Shown piece by piece: positions 1 through 6,537 of a DNA stretch of 17,151 bases. The notes under the pieces are model-generated. The model saw nothing but the letters and a program-made list of their open reading frames with translations, had not been told where the DNA came from and searched no databases. This DNA is from DASVBJ01 sp036375895 (GTDB lineage Bacteria; Actinomycetota; Actinomycetes; JACCUZ01): assembly GCA_036375895.1 (NCBI GenBank), contig DASVBJ010000346.1:1-17151 (forward strand). Reading direction: 5' to 3'. The first letter of the stretch is position 1; every line of letters starts with the position of its first letter. The position numbers and the translations under genes were made by a program.

Positions 1-263
1 CGTTCACGCCGGAGCAGGCGGTCCGCAGCCAGCTCGCCCTGAGCTGGGGGATCGAGACGTTCCTCACCGGCTACGTGAGGCACACCGACGAGATGGTCCG
101 GCAGGTCGACCGGCTGCTGCTCGAGGCGGGCCGGGTCGAGAGGGGCGACCTCGTCGTGATCGTGGGCGGGACACCGCCCGGCATCCCGGGGTCGACCAAC
201 GCGATGCGCGTGCACCGCATCGGCGACGCCGTCGGCGGCGTCGCGCCAGGCTACGTGAGCTGA
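1..263 (+). CDS. pyk: pyruvate kinase, C-terminal end (5' truncated)
   Basis: Only the last 86 codons are present; the frame enters at base 3 and ends with TGA at 261-263. The C-terminal domain of pyruvate kinase is recognisable: FTPEQAVRSQLALSWGIETF, then a helix with HTDEMVRQVDRLL, then GDLVVIVGGTPPGIPGSTN followed by the closing strand MRVHRIGD. The GDLVVIV-G-PPG-GSTN segment is the typical final strand and phosphate-loop region of bacterial enzymes. The enzyme converts phosphoenolpyruvate and ADP to pyruvate and ATP in cytoplasmic glycolysis. The catalytic barrel lies outside the window, so integrity of the whole gene cannot be judged. It converges on the LAGLIDADG gene, with 94 bp between their stop codons. 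Confidence 0.93.
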   Translation, partial: FTPEQAVRSQLALSWGIETFLTGYVRHTDEMVRQVDRLLLEAGRVERGDLVVIVGGTPPGIPGSTNAMRVHRIGDAVGGVAPGYVS

Positions 264-286
264 GGTCGCGGAGGACCGCACCCGCC

Positions 287-336
287 CGACGCTGTACGAG
301 GGCGGCATGCGACGACGCCGTACTACGACGCCGTAC
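287..336. repeat. short direct repeats between pyk and the LAGLIDADG gene
   Basis: The sequence acgacgccgtac occurs twice, at 312-323 and 325-336, with a 13-bp period. A diverged third copy (cgacgctgtacgag) lies at 287-300. The bases gaccgcaccc also recur at 274-283 and 340-349. The repeats fill the 94-bp gap between two convergent genes. No terminator-grade hairpin was found here, and no function is evident. Confidence 0.4.
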
Positions 337-357
337 GACGACCGCACCCCGCCGCCG

Positions 358-1125
358 TCAGTACTTCGGCCCGACGAATGCGTCCAGCGCCGCGACCGCC
401 TCGCGACGGGCCACCGAGACCGACCAGCGGCCGTTGCGGCGCCAGGCGATGCCGAGCAGGTCGAGGGCCCAGGTGTAGAGGCCGAGGATGTCCTCTGACC
501 GGTTGCTGAAGAAGTAGCGGGGGTACTCGTAGCGCTTGCGCTGCCCGCCGACGGTGGCGACCGTCCAATTCGTGACCCGGCAGCCGTCGGAGTGGATCAG
601 ACCGCGCACGAACGGCCGCGGGTCGGCAACGACGACCTCGATCTGCCACGGATCGAGCTCGATGCGCCGGTCGTGCTTCATGCCTTGGCCGTGCTGAGGG
701 AACAAGCACGGCCAATGACTCGACCAGGCCTGCACCTGGTGACACCCGGGCCTCTGCACCCGGCTGACCCGGTTACCCGGCACCACCCGGGCGATCGTCG
801 CGGCGCACTCGTCCTGCAACCCCGGCCAGTGGTCGTCGCACGAGATGCGCAGGACCCACACGTTCTTGGCGCGCGCCTTGCTGATGCAGCCGTCGCCGAG
901 ATACAGCCCCAGCAGCTGGGCGTAGGCGACCGGGTCAGCGGGCTGGCGCGGAGAGTCGGCGCATCGGCAGCAGCTCCGTGCGGTGAGCCGCGCGTCATCG
1001 GCCGGTGAGTCCCGCCACGCGCGAAGCGCCGCCCGGGACACCCCAGTCCGACGGCTCACGTCATTCAGGCTCAGCCCGCCGGCGATGAGCTCCAGCGCGG
1101 CCAGGCGGGTTGCCAGGTCGTACAT
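358..1125 (-). CDS. freestanding HTH / LAGLIDADG homing-endonuclease-like protein
   Basis: The product is 255 aa. Residues about 5-37 form a resolvase-like helix-turn-helix (LELIAGGLSLNDVSRRTGVS...ALRAWR), followed by a Cys-rich linker (C52, C53, C55). Two LAGLIDADG motifs follow: LLGLYLGDG at 71-79 and FVRGLIHSDG at 172-181. Both acidic residues expected to bind metal are kept (D78, D180). Two motifs about 100 residues apart in one chain fit the monomeric two-domain fold. Similar freestanding HTH-LAGLIDADG proteins are known in actinobacteria and are often annotated only as regulators or endonucleases. The gene is not inside an intron or intein. It starts 83 bp downstream of the tRNA, on the same strand. 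There is no clear Shine-Dalgarno, so it may be co-transcribed with or processed from the tRNA transcript. Cleavage activity and target are unknown; a DNA-binding regulatory role is an alternative. Confidence 0.8.
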   Translation of the reverse strand: MYDLATRLAALELIAGGLSLNDVSRRTGVSRAALRAWRDSPADDARLTARSCCRCADSPRQPADPVAYAQLLGLYLGDGCISKARAKNVWVLRISCDDHWPGLQDECAATIARVVPGNRVSRVQRPGCHQVQAWSSHWPCLFPQHGQGMKHDRRIELDPWQIEVVVADPRPFVRGLIHSDGCRVTNWTVATVGGQRKRYEYPRYFFSNRSEDILGLYTWALDLLGIAWRRNGRWSVSVARREAVAALDAFVGPKY

Positions 1126-1208
1126 GGGTCAAGGCTTGCGGCAGCCTCCGACAGCCTGGACATACCAGCCTCACGCGCTGTGGACGAGCTGCCCGAGATG
1201 AGGCGAAG

Positions 1209-1282
1209 TGCCCCGAGTGGGATTCGAACCCACACTTGATGGTGTTTGAGACCATTCTCTCTGCCGATTGGAGTATCGGGGC
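1209..1282 (-). tRNA. tRNA-Leu (anticodon CAA), short variable loop
   Basis: A complete 74-nt cloverleaf reads on the minus strand. The 7-bp acceptor stem is GCCCCGA/TCGGGGC. The D-stem is 3 bp (CTC/GAG) with an 11-nt loop, CAATCGGCAGA. The anticodon stem ATGGT/ACCAT holds loop CTCAAAC, giving anticodon CAA (reads UUG). The T-arm is GTGGG-TTCGAAT-CCCAC. The discriminator is A, and CCA is not encoded. The anticodon and A73 indicate leucine, and the 3-bp D-stem with GGCAGA loop is typical of class II tRNAs. The variable region, however, is only CAAGT (5 nt) instead of the long arm usual for tRNA-Leu. It is divergent from pdtaR, with 39 bp between them. Confidence 0.9.
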
Positions 1283-1309
1283 AACGCGAGCGTCATTCTG
1301 CCATCTCGG

Positions 1310-1315
1310 TAGCCT
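1310..1315 (+). promoter_or_regulatory. putative -10 box of pdtaR (leaderless type)
   Basis: TAGCCT ends 6 nt before the GTG start at 1322, and no Shine-Dalgarno is visible in between. A TANNNT box 6-7 nt before the start codon is the usual arrangement for leaderless actinobacterial mRNAs. No convincing -35 was seen. Confidence 0.4.
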
Positions 1316-1321
1316 CGCCTC

Positions 1322-1930
1322 GTGTCCACGCCGCAGAACCGAGTCGCTCGCCGGGTCGTCATCGCGGAGGACGAGGCGCTGATCCGGCTCGACCTGAAGG
1401 AGATGCTGGAGGAGGAGGGCTACGCCGTCGTCGGTGAGGCCGCGGACGGGGAGGCCGCGGTCCGCCTCGCCGAGGAGCACCGGCCCGACCTCGTGGTGCT
1501 CGACGTGAAGATGCCGCGGCTCGACGGCATCTCCGCTGCCGAGCGCATCGCCTCCGCGCGGATCGCGCCGGTCGTGATCCTCACGGCGTTCTCGCAACGC
1601 GAGCTGGTCGAGCGGGCCCGGGACGCCGGGGCGATGGCCTACCTGGTCAAGCCATTCACCAAGGCCGACCTGGTGCCCGCGATCGAGATGGCGGTCAGCC
1701 GCTTCGACGAGACGGCCGCGCTGGAGCGCGAGGTCGCCGACCTGCGGCAGCGGCTGGAGACGCGCAAGGTGGTCGATCGGGCCAAGGGTCTGCTGCAGAA
1801 GCAGCTCGGGCTGGACGAGGCGCAGGCGTTCCGGTGGGTGCAGAAAGCCGCCATGGATCGACGTACGTCGATGCGCGAGGTGGCGGAGTCGGTGATCGCG
1901 TCGGCCGCCGAGGAGGAGTCGGCGGGATGA
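1322..1930 (+). CDS. pdtaR: ANTAR-domain response regulator, PdtaR-like
   Basis: The product is 202 aa. A CheY-like receiver domain spans about residues 10-125, with acidic pocket E16/D17, phospho-acceptor D61 (VVLDVKMPR), T88 (LTAF) and K110 (YLVKPF). A coiled linker (about 128-148) leads to an ANTAR RNA-binding domain at about 138-195 (LETRKVVDRAKGLLQ, AFRWVQKAAMDRRTSMREVA). Length and sequence closely resemble Mycobacterium tuberculosis PdtaR (Rv1626). In that family, phosphorylation by the histidine kinase PdtaS lets the ANTAR domain bind paired-stem-loop RNA and influence transcription termination or translation. No kinase gene lies nearby, which is usual for this pair. The GTG at 1322 is preferred because it matches the family N-terminus and sits 6 nt after TAGCCT. 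Confidence 0.93.
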   Translation: MSTPQNRVARRVVIAEDEALIRLDLKEMLEEEGYAVVGEAADGEAAVRLAEEHRPDLVVLDVKMPRLDGISAAERIASARIAPVVILTAFSQRELVERARDAGAMAYLVKPFTKADLVPAIEMAVSRFDETAALEREVADLRQRLETRKVVDRAKGLLQKQLGLDEAQAFRWVQKAAMDRRTSMREVAESVIASAAEEESAG

Positions 1931-2023
1931 CCGGGCGTTCGCGTTGTGGACCCTAGGTCACGACTTCCTAACGAGCCGCCTGTCAAACGAGGGCCGGTTG
2001 GTGCGCTCTCGACCGCTGTTCGG

Positions 2024-2029
2024 TAGGTT
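2024..2029 (+). promoter_or_regulatory. putative -10 box of livK
   Basis: TAGGTT lies about 70 bp upstream of the livK ATG. A start site near 2036 would give a 5' leader of about 60 nt. TTGGTG at 1998-2003 resembles a -35, but the spacing of 20 bp is long. Upstream, gacc-cta-ggtc (1949-1959) is a small inverted repeat that might be an operator. Confidence 0.3.
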
Positions 2030-2038
2030 CCGTCCCGT

Positions 2039-2070
2039 CAGGTGGAACCTGCGCGGGCCTCGTCGGCCCG
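2039..2070 (+). promoter_or_regulatory. tandem hairpins in the livK 5' leader
   Basis: Two perfect inverted repeats lie side by side. The first is CAGGT-gga-ACCTG at 2039-2051. The second is CGGGCC-tcgtc-GGCCCG at 2054-2070. They end 13 nt before the Shine-Dalgarno AAGGAG (2084-2089). If transcription starts near 2036, the mRNA would begin with these stems, which could protect a highly expressed message or act as an attenuator. The loops are 3 and 5 nt, so they do not match the canonical ANTAR hexaloop pair. Confidence 0.45.
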
Positions 2071-2096
2071 TGGAGACCCCCAGAAGGAGAGGGTTC

Positions 2097-3365
2097 ATGA
2101 TCCGCCCCACCCCGCTCTGGCGGACGGTCGCTGTCCTGGGAGTCGCCGGTCTCGTCGTCACCGCATGCGGTGGCAACGGCGAGACCAGCGCCGAGCCGGG
2201 CAAGTCCGCCTCCCCGAAGGCGACAGCCAAGGGCGACGGCGAGCTCGTCATCGGCACCCTGCTGCCGCAGACCGGCTCGCTCGCCTTCCTCGGCCCGCCC
2301 GAGTTCGCCGGCGTCGACCTCGCGCTCAAGGACATCAACGACGCCGGTGGTGTCAACGGCAAGCCGGTCCGCAAGGTCGACTCCGACTCCGGTGACACGT
2401 CGACGGACACCGCCTCGCAGTCGGTCGACCGTCTGCTCTCGAACAAGGTCGACGCCATCGTCGGCGCCGCCTCCTCCAGCGTCTCGCTGTCCGTGATCGA
2501 CAAGATCACCGGCAACGGCGTGCTCGAGATCTCGCCGGCCAACACCTCCGACGAGCTGACCAAGTACAACGACAAGGGTCTCTACTTCCGGACCGCCCCG
2601 CCGGACGTCCTGCAGGGCCGGGTCCTCGGTGACCTGATCCTGGCCGACGGCAACTCGAACGTGGGCATCCTCGCCCTCCAGGACTCCTACGGCACCGGCC
2701 TCGCCGACAACGCCACGAAGTCCATCGAGGGCGGCGGCGGCAAGGTCGTGGAGAAGGTCATCTACGACCCGAAGGCCGCGAGCTTCGCGACCGAGGTCGG
2801 CAAGATCAAGGCCGCCGACCCGGACGCCATCGCGGTCATCGCCTTCGACGAGACCAAGAAGATCATCCCTGAGATGGTCAAGCAGGGCATCGGCCCGTCG
2901 AAGAAGAAGATCTACTTCGTGGACGGCAACCTCGCCAACTACGACAAGGACTTCCCGAAGGGCACCCTGAACGGCACCAAGGGCACGCTGCCCGGTGTCG
3001 TGGCCGGTGAGGAGTTCAAGGCTCGCCTGAAGTCGGTGAAGCCCAACCTGTCCGAGTTCGCCTACGCCCCCGAGTCCTACGACGCCACGATCCTGGTCGC
3101 GCTGGCCGCGATCGCGGCCAAGGACGACTCCGGCGCCTCGATCTCCAGCAAGATGAAGGACGTCAGCGCCGGCGGCGAGAAGTGCACGACGTTCAAGGAC
3201 TGCGCGGCAATGCTGAAGGACGGCAAGGACATCGACTACGACGGCGTCAGCGGTCCGGTCGAGTTCAACGACGCCGGTGACCCGAGCCAGGCCGAGATCG
3301 GCATCTACAAGTACGGCGCCGACAACAAGTACACCTTCGTCGAGTCGAAGAAGGGCAAGATCTGA
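2097..3365 (+). CDS. livK: branched-chain amino acid ABC transporter substrate-binding lipoprotein
   Basis: The product is 422 aa. ATG 2097 is chosen because AAGGAG lies 7 nt upstream and the protein then begins with a lipoprotein signal: a hydrophobic stretch ending in lipobox VTAC with C24 as the lipidated cysteine. A Thr/Ser/Lys-rich linker (about 25-47) leads to a type I periplasmic-binding fold of the Leu/Ile/Val-binding class (ELVIGTLLPQTGSLAFLGPP, then DSGDTSTDTA and VDAIVGAASSSVSLSV). C363 and C369 may form a disulfide. As the membrane-anchored receptor it would deliver branched-chain or related amino acids to LivHM. It lies alone on the plus strand and converges on the permease/ATPase operon. 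Codon choice is strongly biased to C-ending codons, as in highly expressed genes. The exact ligand cannot be read from sequence. Confidence 0.92.
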   Translation: MIRPTPLWRTVAVLGVAGLVVTACGGNGETSAEPGKSASPKATAKGDGELVIGTLLPQTGSLAFLGPPEFAGVDLALKDINDAGGVNGKPVRKVDSDSGDTSTDTASQSVDRLLSNKVDAIVGAASSSVSLSVIDKITGNGVLEISPANTSDELTKYNDKGLYFRTAPPDVLQGRVLGDLILADGNSNVGILALQDSYGTGLADNATKSIEGGGGKVVEKVIYDPKAASFATEVGKIKAADPDAIAVIAFDETKKIIPEMVKQGIGPSKKKIYFVDGNLANYDKDFPKGTLNGTKGTLPGVVAGEEFKARLKSVKPNLSEFAYAPESYDATILVALAAIAAKDDSGASISSKMKDVSAGGEKCTTFKDCAAMLKDGKDIDYDGVSGPVEFNDAGDPSQAEIGIYKYGADNKYTFVESKKGKI

Positions 3366-3419
3366 TCTTGCTCCCGGCGCGGCTCACGGGGTAGCCGCAC
3401 CAGCACGACCCGTACGACG

Positions 3420-3451
3420 CGGAGGGCCCGGCAGCGATGCCGGGCCCTCCG
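3420..3451 (+). terminator. strong hairpin terminator after livK
   Basis: A perfect 14-bp stem runs from 3420 (c + GGAGGGCCCGGCA) to 3451 (TGCCGGGCCCTCC + g), with a GCGA tetraloop (GNRA type). It begins 55 nt after the livK stop. The following bases (tcgtcgtcc) are not a U-tract, as is common in high-GC actinobacteria. The palindrome could also stop transcripts coming from livF on the other strand. Confidence 0.8.
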
Positions 3452-3511
3452 TCGTCGTCCTCGCCCCAGCGCGCCCGCGGAAGCACCTCCTCGGGCATGA
3501 TCGCTGCGAGT

Positions 3512-3618
3512 AAGGGACGGCGCGCCGCCACAAGGGGACGGCTCGCGGCCAGCAAGGGGACGGCGCGCCGCCAGCGAGGGGCGGCTCGCGGCCAGCGAGG
3601 GACGGCTCGCAGCCAGAA
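3512..3618. repeat. degenerate tandem repeat array of 20-22 bp units
   Basis: Five consecutive units begin at 3512, 3532, 3554, 3576 and 3597, each of the form (a/g)aGGGgaCGGC-N-CGC-N-GCCag. The core alternates: units 1 and 3 contain cggcgcgccgcc, units 2 and 4 contain cggctcgcggcc, and unit 5 is a variant of the second type. This gives a roughly 42-44-bp higher-order period. A partial sixth copy may lie at 3501-3510. The array occupies most of the 282-bp convergent gap between livK and livF, between the terminator and the livF stop. There are no unique spacers, so it is not a CRISPR array. No gene is seen in the gap. Confidence 0.75.
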
Positions 3619-3647
3619 ACGGGCTGAAGCGCCGCGGGCGGCGGTGC

Positions 3648-4493
3648 TCAGGCCTTGGCGAGCGTCCCCAGGTAGAGCTCGATCACCTTCGGGTCGTTGA
3701 TGAGGTCCGCGCCGCTCGCGGTGTAGGCGTTGCGGCCCTGGTCGAGGACGTATCCGCGGTCGCAGATCTGCAGGCAGCGACGAGCGTTCTGCTCGACCAT
3801 GATCACCGAGACGCCGGCCCGGTTGATCTGCCGGGTGCGGACGAAGACCTCGTCCTGGAGGGCGGGGGAGAGCCCGGCCGACGGCTCGTCCAGCAGCAGC
3901 ACCGACGGCTCCATCATCAGGGCCCGTCCCATCGCCACCATCTGGCGCTCGCCGCCGGAGAGCGAGCCGGCGCGCTGCGCGCGGCGGTCGGCGAGGGCGG
4001 GGAACAGCCCGGCGACGAATTCGAAGCTCTGCTTGAACTTCTTGGGGGACTGGTAGACCCCCATCTCCAGGTTCTCCTCGATCGTGAGGCTGGGGAAGAC
4101 GTTGTTGGTCTGCGGGACGAAGCCGACCCCCTTCGCGACCAGCCGGTTGGCCTTCAGCCCGGTGATCTCCTCGCCCCGCAGGGTGATGGAGCCGCTGTGC
4201 ACCTTCACCAGCCCGAAGATGGCCTTGAGCAGCGTCGACTTCCCGGCTCCGTTGGGGCCGATGATGCCGACGAGCTCGCCGTCGTTCACGTAGAAGTCGC
4301 AGCCGTTGAGGATGTTGACCCCCGGCACGTAGCCGGCGACCACCTCGTCGGTGCGGAGCAGGGCATCGCGGGCGCCCTCCTCGTGGTCGCGGCGGTCGCC
4401 GGGCGTCATCACGCGGGCGCGCTCGGAGCCCTCGGTGCCCACCACCCGGTGGTACTGCCGGGAGCCGTGCGGGTCGTCGGGTTCAGTGCTCAC
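3648..4493 (-). CDS. livF: branched-chain amino acid ABC transporter ATP-binding protein LivF
   Basis: The product is 281 aa. It shows a Walker A motif GPNGAGKST (79-87), Q-loop Q128, signature LSGGERQ (178-184) and Walker B VLLLDEP (198-204). The VEQN tetrad stands where many ABC proteins have the H-loop histidine, a hallmark of LivF. It hydrolyses ATP on the cytoplasmic face of the LivHM permease, paired with LivG. The GTG at 4493 is chosen because it overlaps the livG stop (GTGA) with GAGGAG just upstream, implying translational coupling. This leaves about 45 charged N-terminal residues before the ABC fold; an internal ATG at 4409 is the alternative start. It is the last gene of the operon and ends 30 bp from the repeat array. 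Confidence 0.93.
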   Translation of the reverse strand: MSTEPDDPHGSRQYHRVVGTEGSERARVMTPGDRRDHEEGARDALLRTDEVVAGYVPGVNILNGCDFYVNDGELVGIIGPNGAGKSTLLKAIFGLVKVHSGSITLRGEEITGLKANRLVAKGVGFVPQTNNVFPSLTIEENLEMGVYQSPKKFKQSFEFVAGLFPALADRRAQRAGSLSGGERQMVAMGRALMMEPSVLLLDEPSAGLSPALQDEVFVRTRQINRAGVSVIMVEQNARRCLQICDRGYVLDQGRNAYTASGADLINDPKVIELYLGTLAKA

Positions 4494-5536
4494 TGGCTCT
4501 GCTCCTCGCTCTCGGCACGCTCCTGCTCCAGGGCCACCTCGGCCTCGGCCAGCACCCGCTGCTCCTCCTCCTCGGTCAGGGGAGCGTCGTGGTGGGAGCC
4601 GAGGTAGGCGTCGATGACCCGCTCGTCGCCCATCACCGACTCGGGCGGCCCCTCGGCGATGACCCGTCCCTGCGCCATCACGATGACCCAGTCGGAGATG
4701 TCGCGGACCATGTCCATGTCGTGCTCGACGAAGAGGACGGTCATGCCGTCCTCGCGCAGGTCCTTGACGTGGCCGAGCAGCGACTGGGTCAGCGCCGGGT
4801 TCACCCCGGCCATCGGCTCGTCCAGCATGACCATCTCCGGCCCCACCATGAGCGCCCGGGCCATCTCGAGCAGCTTGCGCTGCCCGCCGGAGAGGCTGCC
4901 CGCGAAGTCCTCGCGCTTGGTGTCCAGCTTGAAGCGAGCCAGTAGGTCGTCGGCGCGCTCGGTGATCTCGCGCTCCTGCGAGCCCCACACCGAGCGGAAC
5001 AAGGCCCGGAACACGTTCTCGCCGCGCTGCCCGGTGGCGCCGAGACGCATGTTCTCGATCACCGGCAGCTTGGCCAGCGCCTTGGTGAGCTGGAAGGTGC
5101 GCACCATGCCCAGCCGAGCGACCCGGTGGGCGGGGACCCCGGCGAGGGGCTTGCCGTTGAAGGTCCAGGTGCCCCGGTCGGGCTGGTCGAACCCGGTGAG
5201 CAGGTTGAAGAACGTCGTCTTCCCGGCACCGTTCGGCCCGATGAGAGCCGTGATCGCGCCGCGCTGGATCTCCACGTGCTCGACGTCGACGGCCGTGAGA
5301 CCGCCGAACGTGCGCACGACGCCGTCCGCGACCAGGATCGGGTCGGGCTTGGCCGCGCCCGGTTCGTGCGCGACGTCCTGCAGGGCGAGAGCGGCGGCGT
5401 CGCGCTGCTCACGCCGCAGGCCGGCCTCTTGCCGCGTGGCAGTGGCCGCTCCCGCGGCCGACGCCGGTGCCGCGGCCGTCGACGACGGCGTCGCCGGGTC
5501 GTTCGTCACGGGAGGCTCCGTCTGGTCAGCGGGCAT
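4490..5536 (-). CDS. livG: branched-chain amino acid ABC transporter ATP-binding protein LivG
   Basis: The product is 348 aa. The core ABC domain (about 66-315) has Walker A GPNGAGKTT (100-108), Q149, signature LSGGQ (215-219), Walker B VMLDEP (236-241) and H-loop H272. GMVRTFQ and the VEHDMDMV segment are typical of LivG. The protein is longer than the usual roughly 255 aa because of an Ala/Thr/Pro-rich N-terminal tail (about 65 residues) and a Glu-rich C-terminal tail (about 30 residues). The ATG at 5536 overlaps the livM 3' end by 11 bp and has GGAGGGAG upstream. It works as a heterodimer with LivF to power import. The tails have no recognisable domain, and the N-terminal part could be over-called if a later start is used. 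Confidence 0.92.
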   Translation of the reverse strand: MPADQTEPPVTNDPATPSSTAAAPASAAGAATATRQEAGLRREQRDAAALALQDVAHEPGAAKPDPILVADGVVRTFGGLTAVDVEHVEIQRGAITALIGPNGAGKTTFFNLLTGFDQPDRGTWTFNGKPLAGVPAHRVARLGMVRTFQLTKALAKLPVIENMRLGATGQRGENVFRALFRSVWGSQEREITERADDLLARFKLDTKREDFAGSLSGGQRKLLEMARALMVGPEMVMLDEPMAGVNPALTQSLLGHVKDLREDGMTVLFVEHDMDMVRDISDWVIVMAQGRVIAEGPPESVMGDERVIDAYLGSHHDAPLTEEEEQRVLAEAEVALEQERAESEEQSQ

Positions 5537-6518
5537 CGAGTGCGATCTCCCTCCGGTCGCCGAAGATCCCCTGTGGCCTGAAGATCATCAGGATCATCAG
5601 CAGCAGACCGACGAGCATGAAGCGGAACTGGCCGACCTGGGTGTTGTTGATGACCGACGTCGAGACGTAGCCGGCGTCGATGGCCTCGTTGAGGACGTTG
5701 TCGGTCAGCGACAGGACCACCCAGAAGATCATGGCGCCGACGACCGGGCCGAACACCCGGGCCGCCCCGCCGAGGATGAGCACGGTGTACGCGAAGAACG
5801 TCGTGTCGGTGCCGAAGATGTCCGGCTGGATCGACGCCTGACCGAGCGCGTAGACGAAGCCGCCCAAGCAGCCGAGGACGCCGCCGATGATCAGGCTCTG
5901 CATCTTGTAGTAGTACACGTTCTTGCCGAGGCTGCGCACCGCGTCCTCGTCCTCGCGGATCGCCTTGAGGACACGCCCCCACGGGCTGCGCATGAGCAGG
6001 AAGACCACCAGGCAGGAGAGCGCCACGAGGATCCAGCCCACGGTGAGGATCCACATCTGGCGCTCGTTGAAGCCGAAGTTGCCGACGGTGTAGCTGCCCT
6101 CGGGGTAGGGGTTGAGGTCGTAGAAGCCGCCCGCGAACGCCTGCCGCCCGTCGGACCCTCCGAACGTGTCCTTGAACGTCACCGAGCGCACGACCAACCG
6201 GATGATCTCGGCTGCGGCGATCGTCACGATGGCCAGGTAGTCGGCACGCAATCGAAGCGTCGGTACGCCGAGGAGCAGCGCGAGCAGCACCGCACCCACC
6301 AGGCCGATGACGATCCCGAGCCAGAACGACAGGTCGAAGGTCGCGACCGTCACCGCCAGACCGTAGGCCGCCACGGCGAGGAAGCCGGACTGCCCGAAGT
6401 TCAGCAGGCCGGTGTAGCCGAAGTGCACGTTGAGACCGATCGCGGCGAGGGCGTAGACGACCGCCTGCAACCCGATCGACGCCTCGAGCGCGTTGATGAT
6501 GATCCGCTGCCAGTCCAC
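5526..6518 (-). CDS. livM: branched-chain amino acid ABC transporter permease LivM
   Basis: The product is 330 aa and begins at GTG 6518 with GGAGCGAC upstream. It is highly hydrophobic, with about eight predicted membrane helices. The motif GYTGLLNFGQSGF at 34-46 is the signature start of LivM permeases, followed by YLAIVTIAAAEIIRL and the coupling-region-like GRVLKAIREDEDAVRSLG. The C-terminal MILMIFRPQGIFG is also standard. It forms the membrane channel with LivH. It starts 19 bp after the livH stop and overlaps livG by 11 bp, so it is clearly in one operon. Confidence 0.93.
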   Translation of the reverse strand: MDWQRIIINALEASIGLQAVVYALAAIGLNVHFGYTGLLNFGQSGFLAVAAYGLAVTVATFDLSFWLGIVIGLVGAVLLALLLGVPTLRLRADYLAIVTIAAAEIIRLVVRSVTFKDTFGGSDGRQAFAGGFYDLNPYPEGSYTVGNFGFNERQMWILTVGWILVALSCLVVFLLMRSPWGRVLKAIREDEDAVRSLGKNVYYYKMQSLIIGGVLGCLGGFVYALGQASIQPDIFGTDTTFFAYTVLILGGAARVFGPVVGAMIFWVVLSLTDNVLNEAIDAGYVSTSVINNTQVGQFRFMLVGLLLMILMIFRPQGIFGDRREIALDAR

Positions 6519-6537
6519 GCTGTCGCTCCGATCCGGC

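Noticed and set aside
1200..1290. tRNA 3' end as an attachment site of an integrated element
   Set aside because: I found no second copy of the tRNA 3' sequence in the window and no integrase, so there is no evidence of an integrated island.
2039..2070. Canonical ANTAR dual-hexaloop RNA target
   Set aside because: The two stems have loops of 3 and 5 nt, and neither can be refolded into a hexaloop with the expected A1/G4 pattern. They are kept only as leader hairpins.
1944..2096. Upstream in-frame extension of livK to a GTG at 1944
   Set aside because: It would bury the lipoprotein signal behind 51 residues. The ATG at 2097 has an excellent Shine-Dalgarno and a proper lipobox.
3512..3618. 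CRISPR-like reading of the repeat array
   Set aside because: Units are contiguous and degenerate, with no unique spacers and no cas genes in the window.
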